Assembly (NCBI GenBank): GCA_026988355.1
Contig: JALSLK010000055.1
Coordinates: forward strand, 1-52,841
Direction: 5' to 3'
Origin: Flavobacteriaceae bacterium
Lineage (GTDB): Bacteria > Bacteroidota > Bacteroidia > Flavobacteriales > Flavobacteriaceae
DNA: 52,841 nucleotides
A program made the translations under genes and the position numbers. Numbering within the stretch: the stretch's first letter is position 1; each line of letters begins with the position of its first letter. The notes under the pieces were generated by a model. It was not told the origin of the DNA. It saw only the letters and a list, made by a program, of their open reading frames with translations, and did no database searches. This document shows, piece after piece, positions 43,875 to 52,787 of this stretch.

Positions 43875-44996
43875 TTAATCTATATGGTTTACTTCTAATT
43901 GCGACTGCTCTCTTATGCTTGACGAAACTCTTAAACTCGTAAAAGGAGCAAATTGTACGACTTCATTTCGATGATATAAATTACCTAAAAAAGGAAACTC
44001 ATCGTAAGTATGTGTATCTAAACTTTGCAATCTGTTTTGTACTTCGGCAACAGATAAATTCCATTCTTTACTTAGTACTTGAGCACTAGGTTCCATAAAG
44101 GAAATGTAAAGTAATTCCATTTTGGTATGCTCTTGTGTTTCTCCAAAATTTACACCGTTAGATAATTGCAATTGTTTTTGATTTAGCTGATTGTAATACG
44201 TTGTCAACGTATCTTTTAATTGTAAATACGATAAAAAACCGTCTTTATTTCCTTGCGGAGAGAATAATCTGGATATTTTACTTTCGTGACACCACATACA
44301 TTTTGCTGGTTTTCCTGCATTTGAAATATTTGGTGTTGCACTATTTTTACGAATACCTTCTACATCAAAAATACCATATCGCAATTGTCCGTTATCCATA
44401 ATTTCAATAGTTTCATATTCTAAAATTTCTTGTGTAATTGGCTCTACTTCGGTAGTTAAAAACAATTGCTTTAATCCGTTTTGTTTTGAATATTCTAGAA
44501 TACGATGTTTGTTTGAAACGAGTGAATTATCTATATACCCTTTATTGGTTTCTAAATTATAATTTTCTAGAATATTTGTAATTTCTTTAGGCACATTTGT
44601 AATTTTATAATAATGTTCCGATACGCCAATAATTAAGGCAATATACCTTCCTAAATCTATGTTATTGTTTTGTTTATATGCTTGTGAATTTTTTATTTTT
44701 TGATGTAATTTTTCTAATTGTTCTTTTGCATTTACATTAAATCCTAGGTTTAGATAGTTAATGGTAAATTTATTTTCGTCTTGTAAGATTCCATTAAACG
44801 ATATATTAATATTCTGTGCTCCAATTTGCGATAGTGCCCATTCTAATCCGACTCTTGCATCATTATTAGTTGCTGTATTGTATGCATTAAACTTTAAATG
44901 CAGTACTACTTTATCGTCTATTAAATCGGAATACGAATCGTTTTTACACGATTGTATAAATAGAAATAACAATATGAATATATATTTTTTAAACAT
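43875..44996 (-). CDS. Lipoprotein with a single CxxCH heme-c-like motif, unknown function
   Basis: A 373-residue protein I do not recognise. A lipoprotein signal peptide ends at Cys17 (LFLFIQSC). One Cys-Met-Trp-Cys-His motif lies at 233-237 (AKCMWCHESK), the pattern that binds covalent heme c, in a region resembling the end of small cytochrome modules. The rest is mostly polar, with no clear enzyme motif (GLEWALSQIGAQNINISF near 50; TTYYNQLNQKQLQLSNGVNFG near 270). A candidate distal ligand (Met) cannot be assigned. It lies between radical SAM 2 and GT2, with 2-bp and 0-bp spacings, so it belongs to the cluster's operon. The motif might bind a metal rather than heme. Confidence 0.72.
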   Translation of the reverse strand: MFKKYIFILLFLFIQSCKNDSYSDLIDDKVVLHLKFNAYNTATNNDARVGLEWALSQIGAQNINISFNGILQDENKFTINYLNLGFNVNAKEQLEKLHQKIKNSQAYKQNNNIDLGRYIALIIGVSEHYYKITNVPKEITNILENYNLETNKGYIDNSLVSNKHRILEYSKQNGLKQLFLTTEVEPITQEILEYETIEIMDNGQLRYGIFDVEGIRKNSATPNISNAGKPAKCMWCHESKISRLFSPQGNKDGFLSYLQLKDTLTTYYNQLNQKQLQLSNGVNFGETQEHTKMELLYISFMEPSAQVLSKEWNLSVAEVQNRLQSLDTHTYDEFPFLGNLYHRNEVVQFAPFTSLRVSSSIREQSQLEVNHID

Positions 44997-44998
44997 AC

Positions 44999-46414
44999 TT
45001 ATTTGGATATTTTCATTAATACACTTGCTAAAATAGACTTTGTTTTTAACTTTATTACTTTTGTTATTTTTTTATCTTTTCCTTTTAAAATTTCTTTGTG
45101 ATAATTTACTTCGTTTACAATTTTTCGTACTGCAAAATCGTAATATTTTCGTTTGTATTTTCGTTTAAAATCTATTTCACGATCTGTTGAAATTTGCCAA
45201 TCTAATTCTTCTTTAAAATCTTTTTCCATTTCGGTATATAGCGATGTTCCTTTTATTGGATAAGCAACTGTAATCGTAAACTGTGAGGGATTTGCTACTT
45301 TTAAATGATGGATGGTTTCGTAAATATCTTCTTCGGTTTCCGATGGATAACCAACCATTATAAATGTACCTGTTTCTATACCTATTTCATTTGCTTTTTG
45401 AATGGTTTCTCTAACAACATTTACATCTACTCTTCGATCCATTTTATCTATAATTCGTTGCGAACCACTTTCGGCTCCAATCCATATTCTAAAACATCCT
45501 GCTTCTTTTAAAAGTTGTAATATTTCTTCGTTTAAACGTTCTGCTCTTGTTATGCACTCAAATGGAATTATTACATTTTTTTTTACAACCTCTGCATGAA
45601 ATTCTTTAATCCATTTGTGACTTACACTAAAGACATCGTCTACAAACCAAATGGAATCTGGATGGTATTCGTTGCGTAGTAGTTGTAATTCTTCTACTAC
45701 TTTTTTTGCTGGTCGACGTCGATAACTTTGTCCGTAAACTGCCGTACTACACCATTTACATGTGTATGGACAACCTCGTTGTGTACTTACCGAAATGGTA
45801 TTTTTACCATGACGTTTTTTCCAAACATCTAAATATTTTTGCATCTCTATTCCTGCTCTATTTGGCAGTGGTAATTCGCTTAAATCCTTTAATTTTTGTC
45901 GTGCTGCTGTTTGGATGATTTTTCCATTTTTACGAAAAGCGATTCCGTTTATTTCTTTTAATTTATCTTCTTTTTTCTTTTCTCTTTGTCCTTGTTTTTC
46001 ATTTTTATATAGGCATTTAACCAGCTCTAACATTGTTTGTTCGCCTTCTCCAATTACCAAAAAATCTGCACTGTTATTTAGGTAATTATCTATATTATAG
46101 GTTAAATCTGGACCTCCAAGAATAATTTTGGTATGCTTTAGTGTTTCTTGTGATTTTATAAATTTTATAATTGCCAATACATTTAATTTTGTAATAATAT
46201 TTACATAAAGAGCTACTATTTTTGGTTGATTATCTAATAGAAATACGTGCAATTTATTTTTGGAAGAAAATGTACTATCAAAAATGGTATTATCAAAATT
46301 ATTCTCTTTTAAGTAAGCTGATACATACAACAAACCTAAAGGTGGATATGGTTTCATAATTTGCTGTTCCTTTTCGTCTTCAGCAATAAAATAACCGTGT
46401 GTTAATAGTATCAT
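44999..46414 (-). CDS. Cobalamin-binding radical SAM protein 2
   Basis: A 471-residue protein with an N-terminal cobalamin-type domain (about 1-140: LPPLGLLYVSAYLKENNF-like start, LYVNIITKLNV, TKIILGGPDLTYN, DFLVIGEGEQTMLEL) and a radical SAM barrel (about 195-400) with cysteines at 215, 219 and 222 (RGCPYTCKWCS). EAGCFRIWIGAESGSQRI and MVGYPSETEEDI are typical of the anaerobic Mg-protoporphyrin cyclase-like B12 group. The inter-domain linker is lysine-rich (KNEKQGQREKKKEDKLKE). It probably methylates or rearranges an unactivated carbon of a lipid or sugar, substrate unknown. Confidence 0.88.
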   Translation of the reverse strand: MILLTHGYFIAEDEKEQQIMKPYPPLGLLYVSAYLKENNFDNTIFDSTFSSKNKLHVFLLDNQPKIVALYVNIITKLNVLAIIKFIKSQETLKHTKIILGGPDLTYNIDNYLNNSADFLVIGEGEQTMLELVKCLYKNEKQGQREKKKEDKLKEINGIAFRKNGKIIQTAARQKLKDLSELPLPNRAGIEMQKYLDVWKKRHGKNTISVSTQRGCPYTCKWCSTAVYGQSYRRRPAKKVVEELQLLRNEYHPDSIWFVDDVFSVSHKWIKEFHAEVVKKNVIIPFECITRAERLNEEILQLLKEAGCFRIWIGAESGSQRIIDKMDRRVDVNVVRETIQKANEIGIETGTFIMVGYPSETEEDIYETIHHLKVANPSQFTITVAYPIKGTSLYTEMEKDFKEELDWQISTDREIDFKRKYKRKYYDFAVRKIVNEVNYHKEILKGKDKKITKVIKLKTKSILASVLMKISK

Positions 46415-46425
46415 TTTATTTTACA

Positions 46426-46460
46426 GCAAAGGTCGCAATGCTTTTGCAAAGGTCTCAATG
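46426..46460. repeat. Direct repeat in the intergenic gap
   Basis: GCAAAGGTCGCAATG (46426-46440) recurs with one change (GCAAAGGTCTCAATG, 46446-46460), a 20-bp period. A similar GCAAAGTCGC unit occurs inside the gene at 47256-48848 (near 48338-48358). Confidence 0.75.
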
Positions 46461-46462
46461 TC

Positions 46463-47254
46463 TTATTTAATTTGTAATTCTATCATATAATGGTCGGAAT
46501 ATCTGGATAAAAACCCGAATCTTCCAATTGTTTTTTCTAATGTGCCTAAAATAGTTAAAAATCGCTTATGGTTTTTAAAATAGCATTCTAAATAGGATGG
46601 TGGCAGAAAAAATCCTATTGGTTTGGTTTGTACAACTTTAAAATTTACTTTACTTAATGATTTGATTTGTTTCGGATTAAAATACCATGTTTGTACTTTG
46701 TTTCCTGCTACATTTACTGTTAGTGCCGTTTTGGCATTTCGTCTAAAGGCTTTTTTAAATTGTCCTTTTACTATAAAATAGATATTTTCCCACAAGGTGT
46801 TTTTGGGCATTATTACCAAAATTAGTTTTCCGTTTTTATGTAATAATTTACTTGCTGTTCTAAAAAAATCTTGTAATTCTTGTTTATTTAAACAATTTAA
46901 TCCTCCAAAATTAGAAAAAATTAAATCAAACTTTGATTTTTGTACTAAATTTTCGGAATTGGATTTTAAATTATTTACATCCAATTGTTGAAATTTTAAA
47001 TTTTTAATTTCTTTACTTTTTTCTTTTGCTACATGTATCATTTCTTTAGAAATATCGGTTGCTAAAACAGTATTTATTTTTTTAGCAAACCAAATAGCAT
47101 CTTCTCCTGTTCCACAATTTAATTCTAATATATGCTGTTGGTTTGGTAATTCTTCTAAATATTTATAAACTACATTACGTTGTCGCTTTCCAATTTCAGA
47201 ATGTGTAAAATCGGTATCGTAATTTTTTGCTATATGGTCAAAATCGGCTTTCAC
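46463..47254 (-). CDS. Class I SAM-dependent methyltransferase
   Basis: A 263-residue methyltransferase with the SAM loop HILELNCGTGEDAIWFAKK (about 39-57), an acidic strand end TDISKEMIHVAKEKSK (about 64-79) and a LIFSNFGGLNCL acceptor region. It resembles UbiE/Coq5-type small-molecule methyltransferases. The substrate cannot be read. Its stop is 48 bp before radical SAM 2 and it begins 1 bp after radical SAM 3, so all three are probably one transcript. An O- or C-methyl step in the cluster's product is the likely role. Confidence 0.85.
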   Translation of the reverse strand: MKADFDHIAKNYDTDFTHSEIGKRQRNVVYKYLEELPNQQHILELNCGTGEDAIWFAKKINTVLATDISKEMIHVAKEKSKEIKNLKFQQLDVNNLKSNSENLVQKSKFDLIFSNFGGLNCLNKQELQDFFRTASKLLHKNGKLILVIMPKNTLWENIYFIVKGQFKKAFRRNAKTALTVNVAGNKVQTWYFNPKQIKSLSKVNFKVVQTKPIGFFLPPSYLECYFKNHKRFLTILGTLEKTIGRFGFLSRYSDHYMIELQIK

Positions 47255-47255
47255 T

Positions 47256-48848
47256 TTACAAAAACAAATTGGAATTATTGCTATTTTCCATTTTAGACAA
47301 AGCGATTTTATCTATAAATGCACTTGGTATGTAGTATACTAACAAACCTATAGCTCGTAAGTTTTCTATAATTTTTCCTTTTTTAAGGTAAGATAATCCT
47401 TGTGTTTTTCGAAACTCTTTATGTGTATATCGTTGTAATTTTCTGTAATATTCTTGGTTAAATGTTCCTTTAAAAAGTAATGCTAAATCATCACTGTCTT
47501 TCCAATTCGTTTTTTCCTTTAGTTCGTGTTTAACTTTTTCATAAAAAGGTGTTTCTGGTAATGGGTACGATACAGATACGCCAATATTATCTGGCTGTAA
47601 TCTTTTTATTAAGGCGATTGTTTTATCGATATCTTCTTTGGTTTCTCCTAAATAACCATATTGAATAAAAAAGGCAACTTTTACACGTTTCGCTTGTAAT
47701 AATTTAGTGGATTCTTCTATTTGTGCAATAGTTGTGCCTTTATCCATTGCATCTAATATTTTTTGGGAACCAGATTCTGCTCCAATCCAAACTTCTTCTA
47801 AACCACTTTCTACTAAGGCTTCGATGGTGTTTTCTTTTAATAATAAATCTGCTCTACTTTGTATATAATAACTAATTTTTAAGTTATTTTCTTTTAATAA
47901 ATCACGAAATTCTTGTACCCATTTTGGTTTTAATCCAAATATATCGTCGCACATCCAAAAACGATTTACTTGGTATTTTTTAGATATATAATTTATCATT
48001 TCTACTACTCGTTTTGGCGAGTGCGAATTGTACCGCTGTCCATAAATTGGCTTTGCACACCAATTGCAATGATATGGACATCCTCTGGTTGTTGCTAAAT
48101 TTAATGCAAATTGTTGTTTGCTATTCTTCCAAATTGCTTTATACGCTTCTATATCTATCAAATCCCAAGCAGGAAATGGTAGTTCGTCTAAGGATGTTAT
48201 GTTTTTTCTTGGTTTGGTTTTGATTATGCTTAGGTTTCCTTCTGATTTCGAATATTTTTGCAGATGGTTAGTTGTCACATCGAACTTTTCCGAAGTTTCG
48301 AGAAAGGTATCTTTGTATATTATTCCGTCTATTCCTCGTAAAGTCGCAAAGTCGCTAAATTGAGTTTGTGATTCTTCATCTGTCTTTTCTCTTATTTCTT
48401 GTTTCTTGTTTCTTTTTAAAAAAGTAACCAGTTCCAACAACGTATTTTCTGCTTCGCCATAAATAATAAAATCAGCTCCTTTTTCTAAATATTCTTGTGC
48501 ATGATCGGTACTATCTGAACTCGAAATAATAACGGTACAATTGTTTTTTTTACCTAATTTTATCATTTTAAAACAAGCTTCTCGCATTGTGGTTAAGCAC
48601 ATCTTGGTTAAGTAATTAAATCCATCATCATAAATAACTAAAATTTCTGGTTTTTCTTTTTCTAAAATGGGTTTTATTTCTTGTGGTTTTTCTTTTAATG
48701 CTACATCAAAAAAAGAAACACGATACTTATTTTCTCGTAATAAACTTGCTGCATAAATAGTTCCTAATGGTAAAAATGGTGTTTTATTTTGCCATTGTTT
48801 GGTATCCATTTTATAGAAGTAAGAATGTGTAAATAGTACATGTTTCAT
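47256..48848 (-). CDS. Cobalamin-binding radical SAM protein 3
   Basis: A 530-residue protein built like radical SAM 2. The N-terminal cobalamin-type domain (about 1-150) has PFLPLGTIYAASLLRENKY, EILVIYDDGFNYL and DFIIYGEAENTLLEL. The radical SAM barrel (about 240-450) has cysteines at 257, 261 and 264 (RGCPYHCNWCA), plus LEEVWIGAESGSQKILDAM and GYLGETKEDID. The linker between the domains is long and low in complexity (about 138-220), with segments encoded by simple repeats (KRNKKQEIREKTDEE; FSDFATLRGIDG). The MAP-like sequence alignment with radical SAM 2 suggests an old duplication. Substrate unknown. Confidence 0.88.
   Translation of the reverse strand: MKHVLFTHSYFYKMDTKQWQNKTPFLPLGTIYAASLLRENKYRVSFFDVALKEKPQEIKPILEKEKPEILVIYDDGFNYLTKMCLTTMREACFKMIKLGKKNNCTVIISSSDSTDHAQEYLEKGADFIIYGEAENTLLELVTFLKRNKKQEIREKTDEESQTQFSDFATLRGIDGIIYKDTFLETSEKFDVTTNHLQKYSKSEGNLSIIKTKPRKNITSLDELPFPAWDLIDIEAYKAIWKNSKQQFALNLATTRGCPYHCNWCAKPIYGQRYNSHSPKRVVEMINYISKKYQVNRFWMCDDIFGLKPKWVQEFRDLLKENNLKISYYIQSRADLLLKENTIEALVESGLEEVWIGAESGSQKILDAMDKGTTIAQIEESTKLLQAKRVKVAFFIQYGYLGETKEDIDKTIALIKRLQPDNIGVSVSYPLPETPFYEKVKHELKEKTNWKDSDDLALLFKGTFNQEYYRKLQRYTHKEFRKTQGLSYLKKGKIIENLRAIGLLVYYIPSAFIDKIALSKMENSNNSNLFL
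48338..48414 (-). repeat. Simple direct repeats in the radical SAM 3 linker
   Basis: Two kinds of short unit lie in the coding sequence: AAGTCGCAAAGTCGCTAAA (48341-48359) and repeated TTTCTTG units at 48395-48411. Both keep the frame and encode the inter-domain linker. Confidence 0.7.
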
Positions 48849-48889
48849 AATTTAACCGTTATCCGAAATTTTGGGTGTAAATTGTTTAT

Positions 48890-49840
48890 TTATTTTTCTA
48901 ATGGTATGGATAATTGATGCTTTTTATTAAATGCTTTAATTTTCTCATTCAACATACCAATTACTCTTACTTGATGGTTATGTGGATGGTGTTTCGATGT
49001 GTTTTTATCACTTTTAAAAGCAATGTCAAAATCTCTTTTCTGCAATTTTTTAAATTTTTTTTGTTGATGTTTTTGGGTAATTTTCATGAATTTTTTTTCT
49101 AATGCATTCCCTATTTTGCCTTTTAACAAAAATTCTAAAAATCGCTTCATTGCTTTTCTTTGAATTTGTTTTGACTTTTTCTTATAATTATAGTTTGGAA
49201 AATAATCTAAAATCCATGTATTTTTATTTTTTAATTCTTCGTAAGTTCCGTTACCACTCATAGGTATTAAAGTAACAAATTCTGTTGCTGTAAAACGGTT
49301 CTGTTCTTTTACTAATAAAGAATTACTACTCATAAAATAGTTTACACAAAAATATTTTTTTGAGTTTAACAAAAATATTTTTTTATAGAGAATTAGTAAG
49401 GTTCTTGCTATCCACAATCTATTTGGACTTGTAATAATAAAATAATCAATATCATCGTCTTCTCCAAAATAACCTTTAGATAAAGATCCTGAGACAAAAA
49501 CTGCTTCTACAAATGGGAATTGACTAATGAGTTTAGAAACTTTTTTTGCTTTTTTTAATATCTGTTCTGCTCTTGCATTTCCTTTTTTTCTTCTTTCAAT
49601 GCGAGACTTTTTAGAAATAATACTATAATAATTTTCTAATTTATAGATGTTTTTTTTTGCAATTAATACTTCTAAATTTTCTTTTATTTCTTCTATGGTA
49701 AATCGACTAAAATCTTTTATTTCTTCTATGGTTAATGGATACTGAAAGCTATCAAAATACAATACTGTTTTTAAAATATCATTTATACAAGAATTAATCT
49801 CTAAGTTTTGCTTTTGATATGTTGTAGTCGTTTCGAACAT
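48890..49840 (-). CDS. Nucleotidyltransferase-fold protein, unknown substrate
   Basis: A 316-residue protein. Its middle carries the minimal nucleotidyltransferase signature: GSLSKGYFGEDDDIDYFII, with Gly118-Ser119 and the DDDID acidic cluster (about 127-131). The N-terminal ~100 residues are helical (winged-helix-like: TIEEIKDFSRFTIEEIKENL). The C-terminus is very basic (KKKSKQIQRKAMKRFL; KHHPHNHQVRVIG). I chose the ATG at 49840 (MFETTTTY). A longer frame starting at 49900 would overlap polA. A TTTG-N19-TACATTTC promoter-like pair lies directly before this start, which would give a leaderless transcript. It precedes radical SAM 3 by 41 bp and may belong to its operon. Confidence 0.75.
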   Translation of the reverse strand: MFETTTTYQKQNLEINSCINDILKTVLYFDSFQYPLTIEEIKDFSRFTIEEIKENLEVLIAKKNIYKLENYYSIISKKSRIERRKKGNARAEQILKKAKKVSKLISQFPFVEAVFVSGSLSKGYFGEDDDIDYFIITSPNRLWIARTLLILYKKIFLLNSKKYFCVNYFMSSNSLLVKEQNRFTATEFVTLIPMSGNGTYEELKNKNTWILDYFPNYNYKKKSKQIQRKAMKRFLEFLLKGKIGNALEKKFMKITQKHQQKKFKKLQKRDFDIAFKSDKNTSKHHPHNHQVRVIGMLNEKIKAFNKKHQLSIPLEK

Positions 49841-49881
49841 AAGAAATGTAAAAGTACTAAATTTTAATCCAAAATATCTTT

Positions 49882-52734
49882 TTAATGTGCATCCAACCAA
49901 TTCTCTCCTTCATCCATATCTACAACTAGCGGAACGCTTAATTTAAATGCATTTTCCATTTCTTGTTTTATAATTGGTTTTAGTTCTTGCATTTCGTCTT
50001 TATGCATATCAAAAACCAATTCATCATGTACTTGCAATAGCATTTTTGTTTTGTAATTTTTTTTATCTAATATGTTTTGAATGTTAATCATTGCAATTTT
50101 AATGACATCTGCTGCTGTTCCTTGTATTGGTGCATTTACGGCATTTCGCTCGTCTCCAGATCGCACAAATGAATTTTGTGAATTGATATTTTTTAAATAA
50201 CGTCTTCTTCCTAATAATGTTTCTACATAACCTTGTTCACGAGCTAAATTTACTTGTTTAGAAATGTATTCTTTTAAAATTGGATAGGTTTCGTAATAGG
50301 CTTCTATTAATTCTTTGGCTTCTTTTCTACTTAAATTTGTTTGTTCACTTAATCCAAAGGCAGAAACTCCATAAATTATCCCAAAATTTACTGTTTTTGC
50401 TTGTGACCTTTGCTCTTTGGTTACTTCTTCTAATGGCACATTAAATACTTTTGCTGCGGTTGCTTTATGAATATCTTCGTCATTTAAAAAACTTTGTTTC
50501 ATGGTCTCTTCGCCACTCATTTCTGCTATTAATCGCAATTCTATTTGCGAATAATCTGCTGCTACTAAAGTATAATTTTTGTCTCTTCTAACAAATGCTT
50601 TTCGTACTTGTTTTCCTCTTTCGGTACGGATTGGTATGTTTTGTAAATTTGGATTTGTAGAACTCAATCTTCCTGTTGCTGCAACAGTTTGCATGTAGGT
50701 TGTATGAATTCTTTTGGTTGTCTCATTTACTTCTTTTGGTAAAGCATCTATATAGGTATTTTTTAATTTTACCAATCCTCGCCATTCTAATATATTACGA
50801 ATTATCTCATGCTCTTTTGCTAATTTTCGTAATACTTCTTCGCCTGTTGCATATTGTCCTGTTTTGGTTTTTTTTGGTTTTTCAACTAATTTTAAATGTT
50901 CAAAAAGTACTTCTCCTAATTGTTTAGGCGATGCTAAATTAAATTCGACATTTGCTTCTCTGTAAATTTCACTTTCTAGATTGAGAATATCTTCTGTTAA
51001 TTTTTTAGATAATCCATTTAAGAAATTGGTATCTAAATTTATTCCTTCCAATTCCATTTTTGCCAGTACTTTTACCAATGGCATTTCTATTTCTTGAAAT
51101 AGTTTTGTTAAATTATTTGTTTTTAAATTTTCTTCAAATACTTGCTTTAATTGATAGGTAATATCTGCATCTTCCACAGCATATTCGGTTATTTCTTTAA
51201 CTGCAACATCTCGCATCGTTTTTTGATTTTTTCCTTTTTTACCTATCAATTTTTCGATGGAAACTGGATGGTATTTTAAGTAGGTTTCTGCCAACACATC
51301 CATACCATGTCGCATATCTGGCTGTAACAAGTAATGTGCAATCATGGTATCAAAATAAGTACCTTTTACCACAATATTATATTTGTCTAATACTTTAATA
51401 TCGTATTTTATATTCTGTGCTATTTTTTCGATGTTCTCATCTTCAAAGAAAGGTCTTAATTCTTCTATAATTATTTGAGCTTCTTCTTTATTTTCTGGAA
51501 ACGGAATGTAATAGCCTTTATTACTTTCGTATGAAAATGCTATTCCAACAAGTGCTGCTTCTAAGGTGTTTAAACTGGTTGTTTCGGTATCAAAGCAAAC
51601 GGATTTTTGTTGCATTAATTTGCTAATAAATAACTTTCTTGAAAGTGGCGTTTCTAAACTTTGGTAAAAATGTTTGGTGTTTTCTATGGTATTAAACCCT
51701 TTAATTTCTGGTATGTTTTCGGATAATGGCGAAGTAAATAAATCCAGTTGTCCCGACTCTTCTTGGTTCTTACTTCTTAGCTCTTGGTTCTTACTTCTTC
51801 TTAGCTTTTGGCTCTTTTTTGTTTCTCGTATCTGTCCTTCTGCACTTGCTGGGTTTACAAAAATCTTATTTAAAGTATTCCACATTCTACGAAATTCTAA
51901 CTCTTGAAATATTTCGCTTACTTCGTCAAATTTTGGTTGTGACAAATGGTAATTTTCTTCATGGAATTCTACTGGACAATCGAGCATAATGGTTGCTAAT
52001 TGTTTGGATAATATTCCTAAATCTGCATTTGCTTCTACTTTCTCTTTCATTTTACCTTTTAAGTCTGCTGTATTTGCCAACAGAGCTTCCATAGATCCGT
52101 ATTGTTTTAAGAATTTTTTTGCTGTTTTATCTCCAACACCAGGCAATCCAGGAATATTATCTACGGCATCTCCCATCATTCCTAAATAGTCTATAACCTG
52201 AATTGGATCTTCTATTTCGAACTTTGCTTTTACTTTTTCTACATCCCAAATTTCAATACCATTTCCCATTCGTGCTGGTCGATACATTTTAATATTTTCG
52301 GATACCAATTGTGCAAAATCTTTATCTGGCGTAACCATAAACACTTCATACCCTTGTTTTTCGGCTTGTTTTGCAAGTGTTCCTATTAAATCATCTGCCT
52401 CATAACCTGTAACCTCTACAATCGGTATTTGCATGGCTTCTAGTATTTTATGAATATATGGTACTGCAATTTTTATGGCTTCTGGTGTTTCTTGTCGGTT
52501 GCCTTTATAAGCAGGAAATGCTTCGGTACGAGCTGCGGAGCCTCCTTTATCGAATGCTACGGCTAATAAATCTGGTTTTTCTCTACGGATTACATCTAAC
52601 ATCGAATTCATAAACCCTAATATTGCCGAGGTATCCATACCTTTAGAATTAATTCTTGGATTTTTTATTAAGGCGTAATATCCTCTAAATATTAATGCAA
52701 ATGCATCTAATAAAAATACTCTTTTTTTTGCCAT
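49882..52734 (-). CDS. polA: DNA polymerase I
   Basis: A 950-residue polymerase/nuclease for Okazaki-fragment maturation and repair. The 5' nuclease domain is about 1-290 (RVFLLDAFALIFRGYYA, EADDLIGTLA, GDAVDNIPGLPGVGDKTA). The 3'-5' exonuclease domain begins about 365 and keeps the catalytic Asp382/Glu384 (CFDTETTSL), so proofreading is probably active. The polymerase domain has AADYSQIELRLIAEM, QAKTVNFGIIYG and LQVHDELVFDMH. The linker between the nuclease domains contains an arginine/lysine-rich insertion (KKSQKLRRSKNQELRSKNQE, about 305-324) made of short tandem repeats. It has a strong promoter. Confidence 0.98.
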   Translation of the reverse strand: MAKKRVFLLDAFALIFRGYYALIKNPRINSKGMDTSAILGFMNSMLDVIRREKPDLLAVAFDKGGSAARTEAFPAYKGNRQETPEAIKIAVPYIHKILEAMQIPIVEVTGYEADDLIGTLAKQAEKQGYEVFMVTPDKDFAQLVSENIKMYRPARMGNGIEIWDVEKVKAKFEIEDPIQVIDYLGMMGDAVDNIPGLPGVGDKTAKKFLKQYGSMEALLANTADLKGKMKEKVEANADLGILSKQLATIMLDCPVEFHEENYHLSQPKFDEVSEIFQELEFRRMWNTLNKIFVNPASAEGQIRETKKSQKLRRSKNQELRSKNQEESGQLDLFTSPLSENIPEIKGFNTIENTKHFYQSLETPLSRKLFISKLMQQKSVCFDTETTSLNTLEAALVGIAFSYESNKGYYIPFPENKEEAQIIIEELRPFFEDENIEKIAQNIKYDIKVLDKYNIVVKGTYFDTMIAHYLLQPDMRHGMDVLAETYLKYHPVSIEKLIGKKGKNQKTMRDVAVKEITEYAVEDADITYQLKQVFEENLKTNNLTKLFQEIEMPLVKVLAKMELEGINLDTNFLNGLSKKLTEDILNLESEIYREANVEFNLASPKQLGEVLFEHLKLVEKPKKTKTGQYATGEEVLRKLAKEHEIIRNILEWRGLVKLKNTYIDALPKEVNETTKRIHTTYMQTVAATGRLSSTNPNLQNIPIRTERGKQVRKAFVRRDKNYTLVAADYSQIELRLIAEMSGEETMKQSFLNDEDIHKATAAKVFNVPLEEVTKEQRSQAKTVNFGIIYGVSAFGLSEQTNLSRKEAKELIEAYYETYPILKEYISKQVNLAREQGYVETLLGRRRYLKNINSQNSFVRSGDERNAVNAPIQGTAADVIKIAMINIQNILDKKNYKTKMLLQVHDELVFDMHKDEMQELKPIIKQEMENAFKLSVPLVVDMDEGENWLDAH
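51761..51805 (-). repeat. Short tandem repeat in the polA linker
   Basis: The plus strand reads TCTTGGTTCTTACTTCTTAGC (51761-51781), then the same unit with an extra TTC (51782-51805), then a partial third (to about 51815). All changes are multiples of 3, so the frame is kept. It encodes the KLRRSKNQELRSKNQE segment. Confidence 0.85.
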
Positions 52735-52754
52735 TTGGAATTTTTTGATGTTTA

Positions 52755-52787
52755 CAAATATAGTGTTATTTCAGAGAGATATGCAAA
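52755..52787 (-). promoter_or_regulatory. Promoter of polA
   Basis: On the minus strand, TTTG (52787-52784), a 21-bp spacer and TATATTTG (52762-52755) match the Bacteroidetes consensus perfectly, ending 20 bp before the ATG. The spacing equals that before deoC. The rest of 52735-52841 shows no gene. Confidence 0.8.

Noticed and set aside
49841..49900. A longer start for the nucleotidyltransferase-fold protein.
   Set aside because: It would overlap the 3' end of polA and adds residues unlike the family start; the ATG at 49840 is preferred.
51761..51815. The polA repeat as a CRISPR or regulatory array.
   Set aside because: Units are adjacent without spacers, in frame and inside a coding linker.
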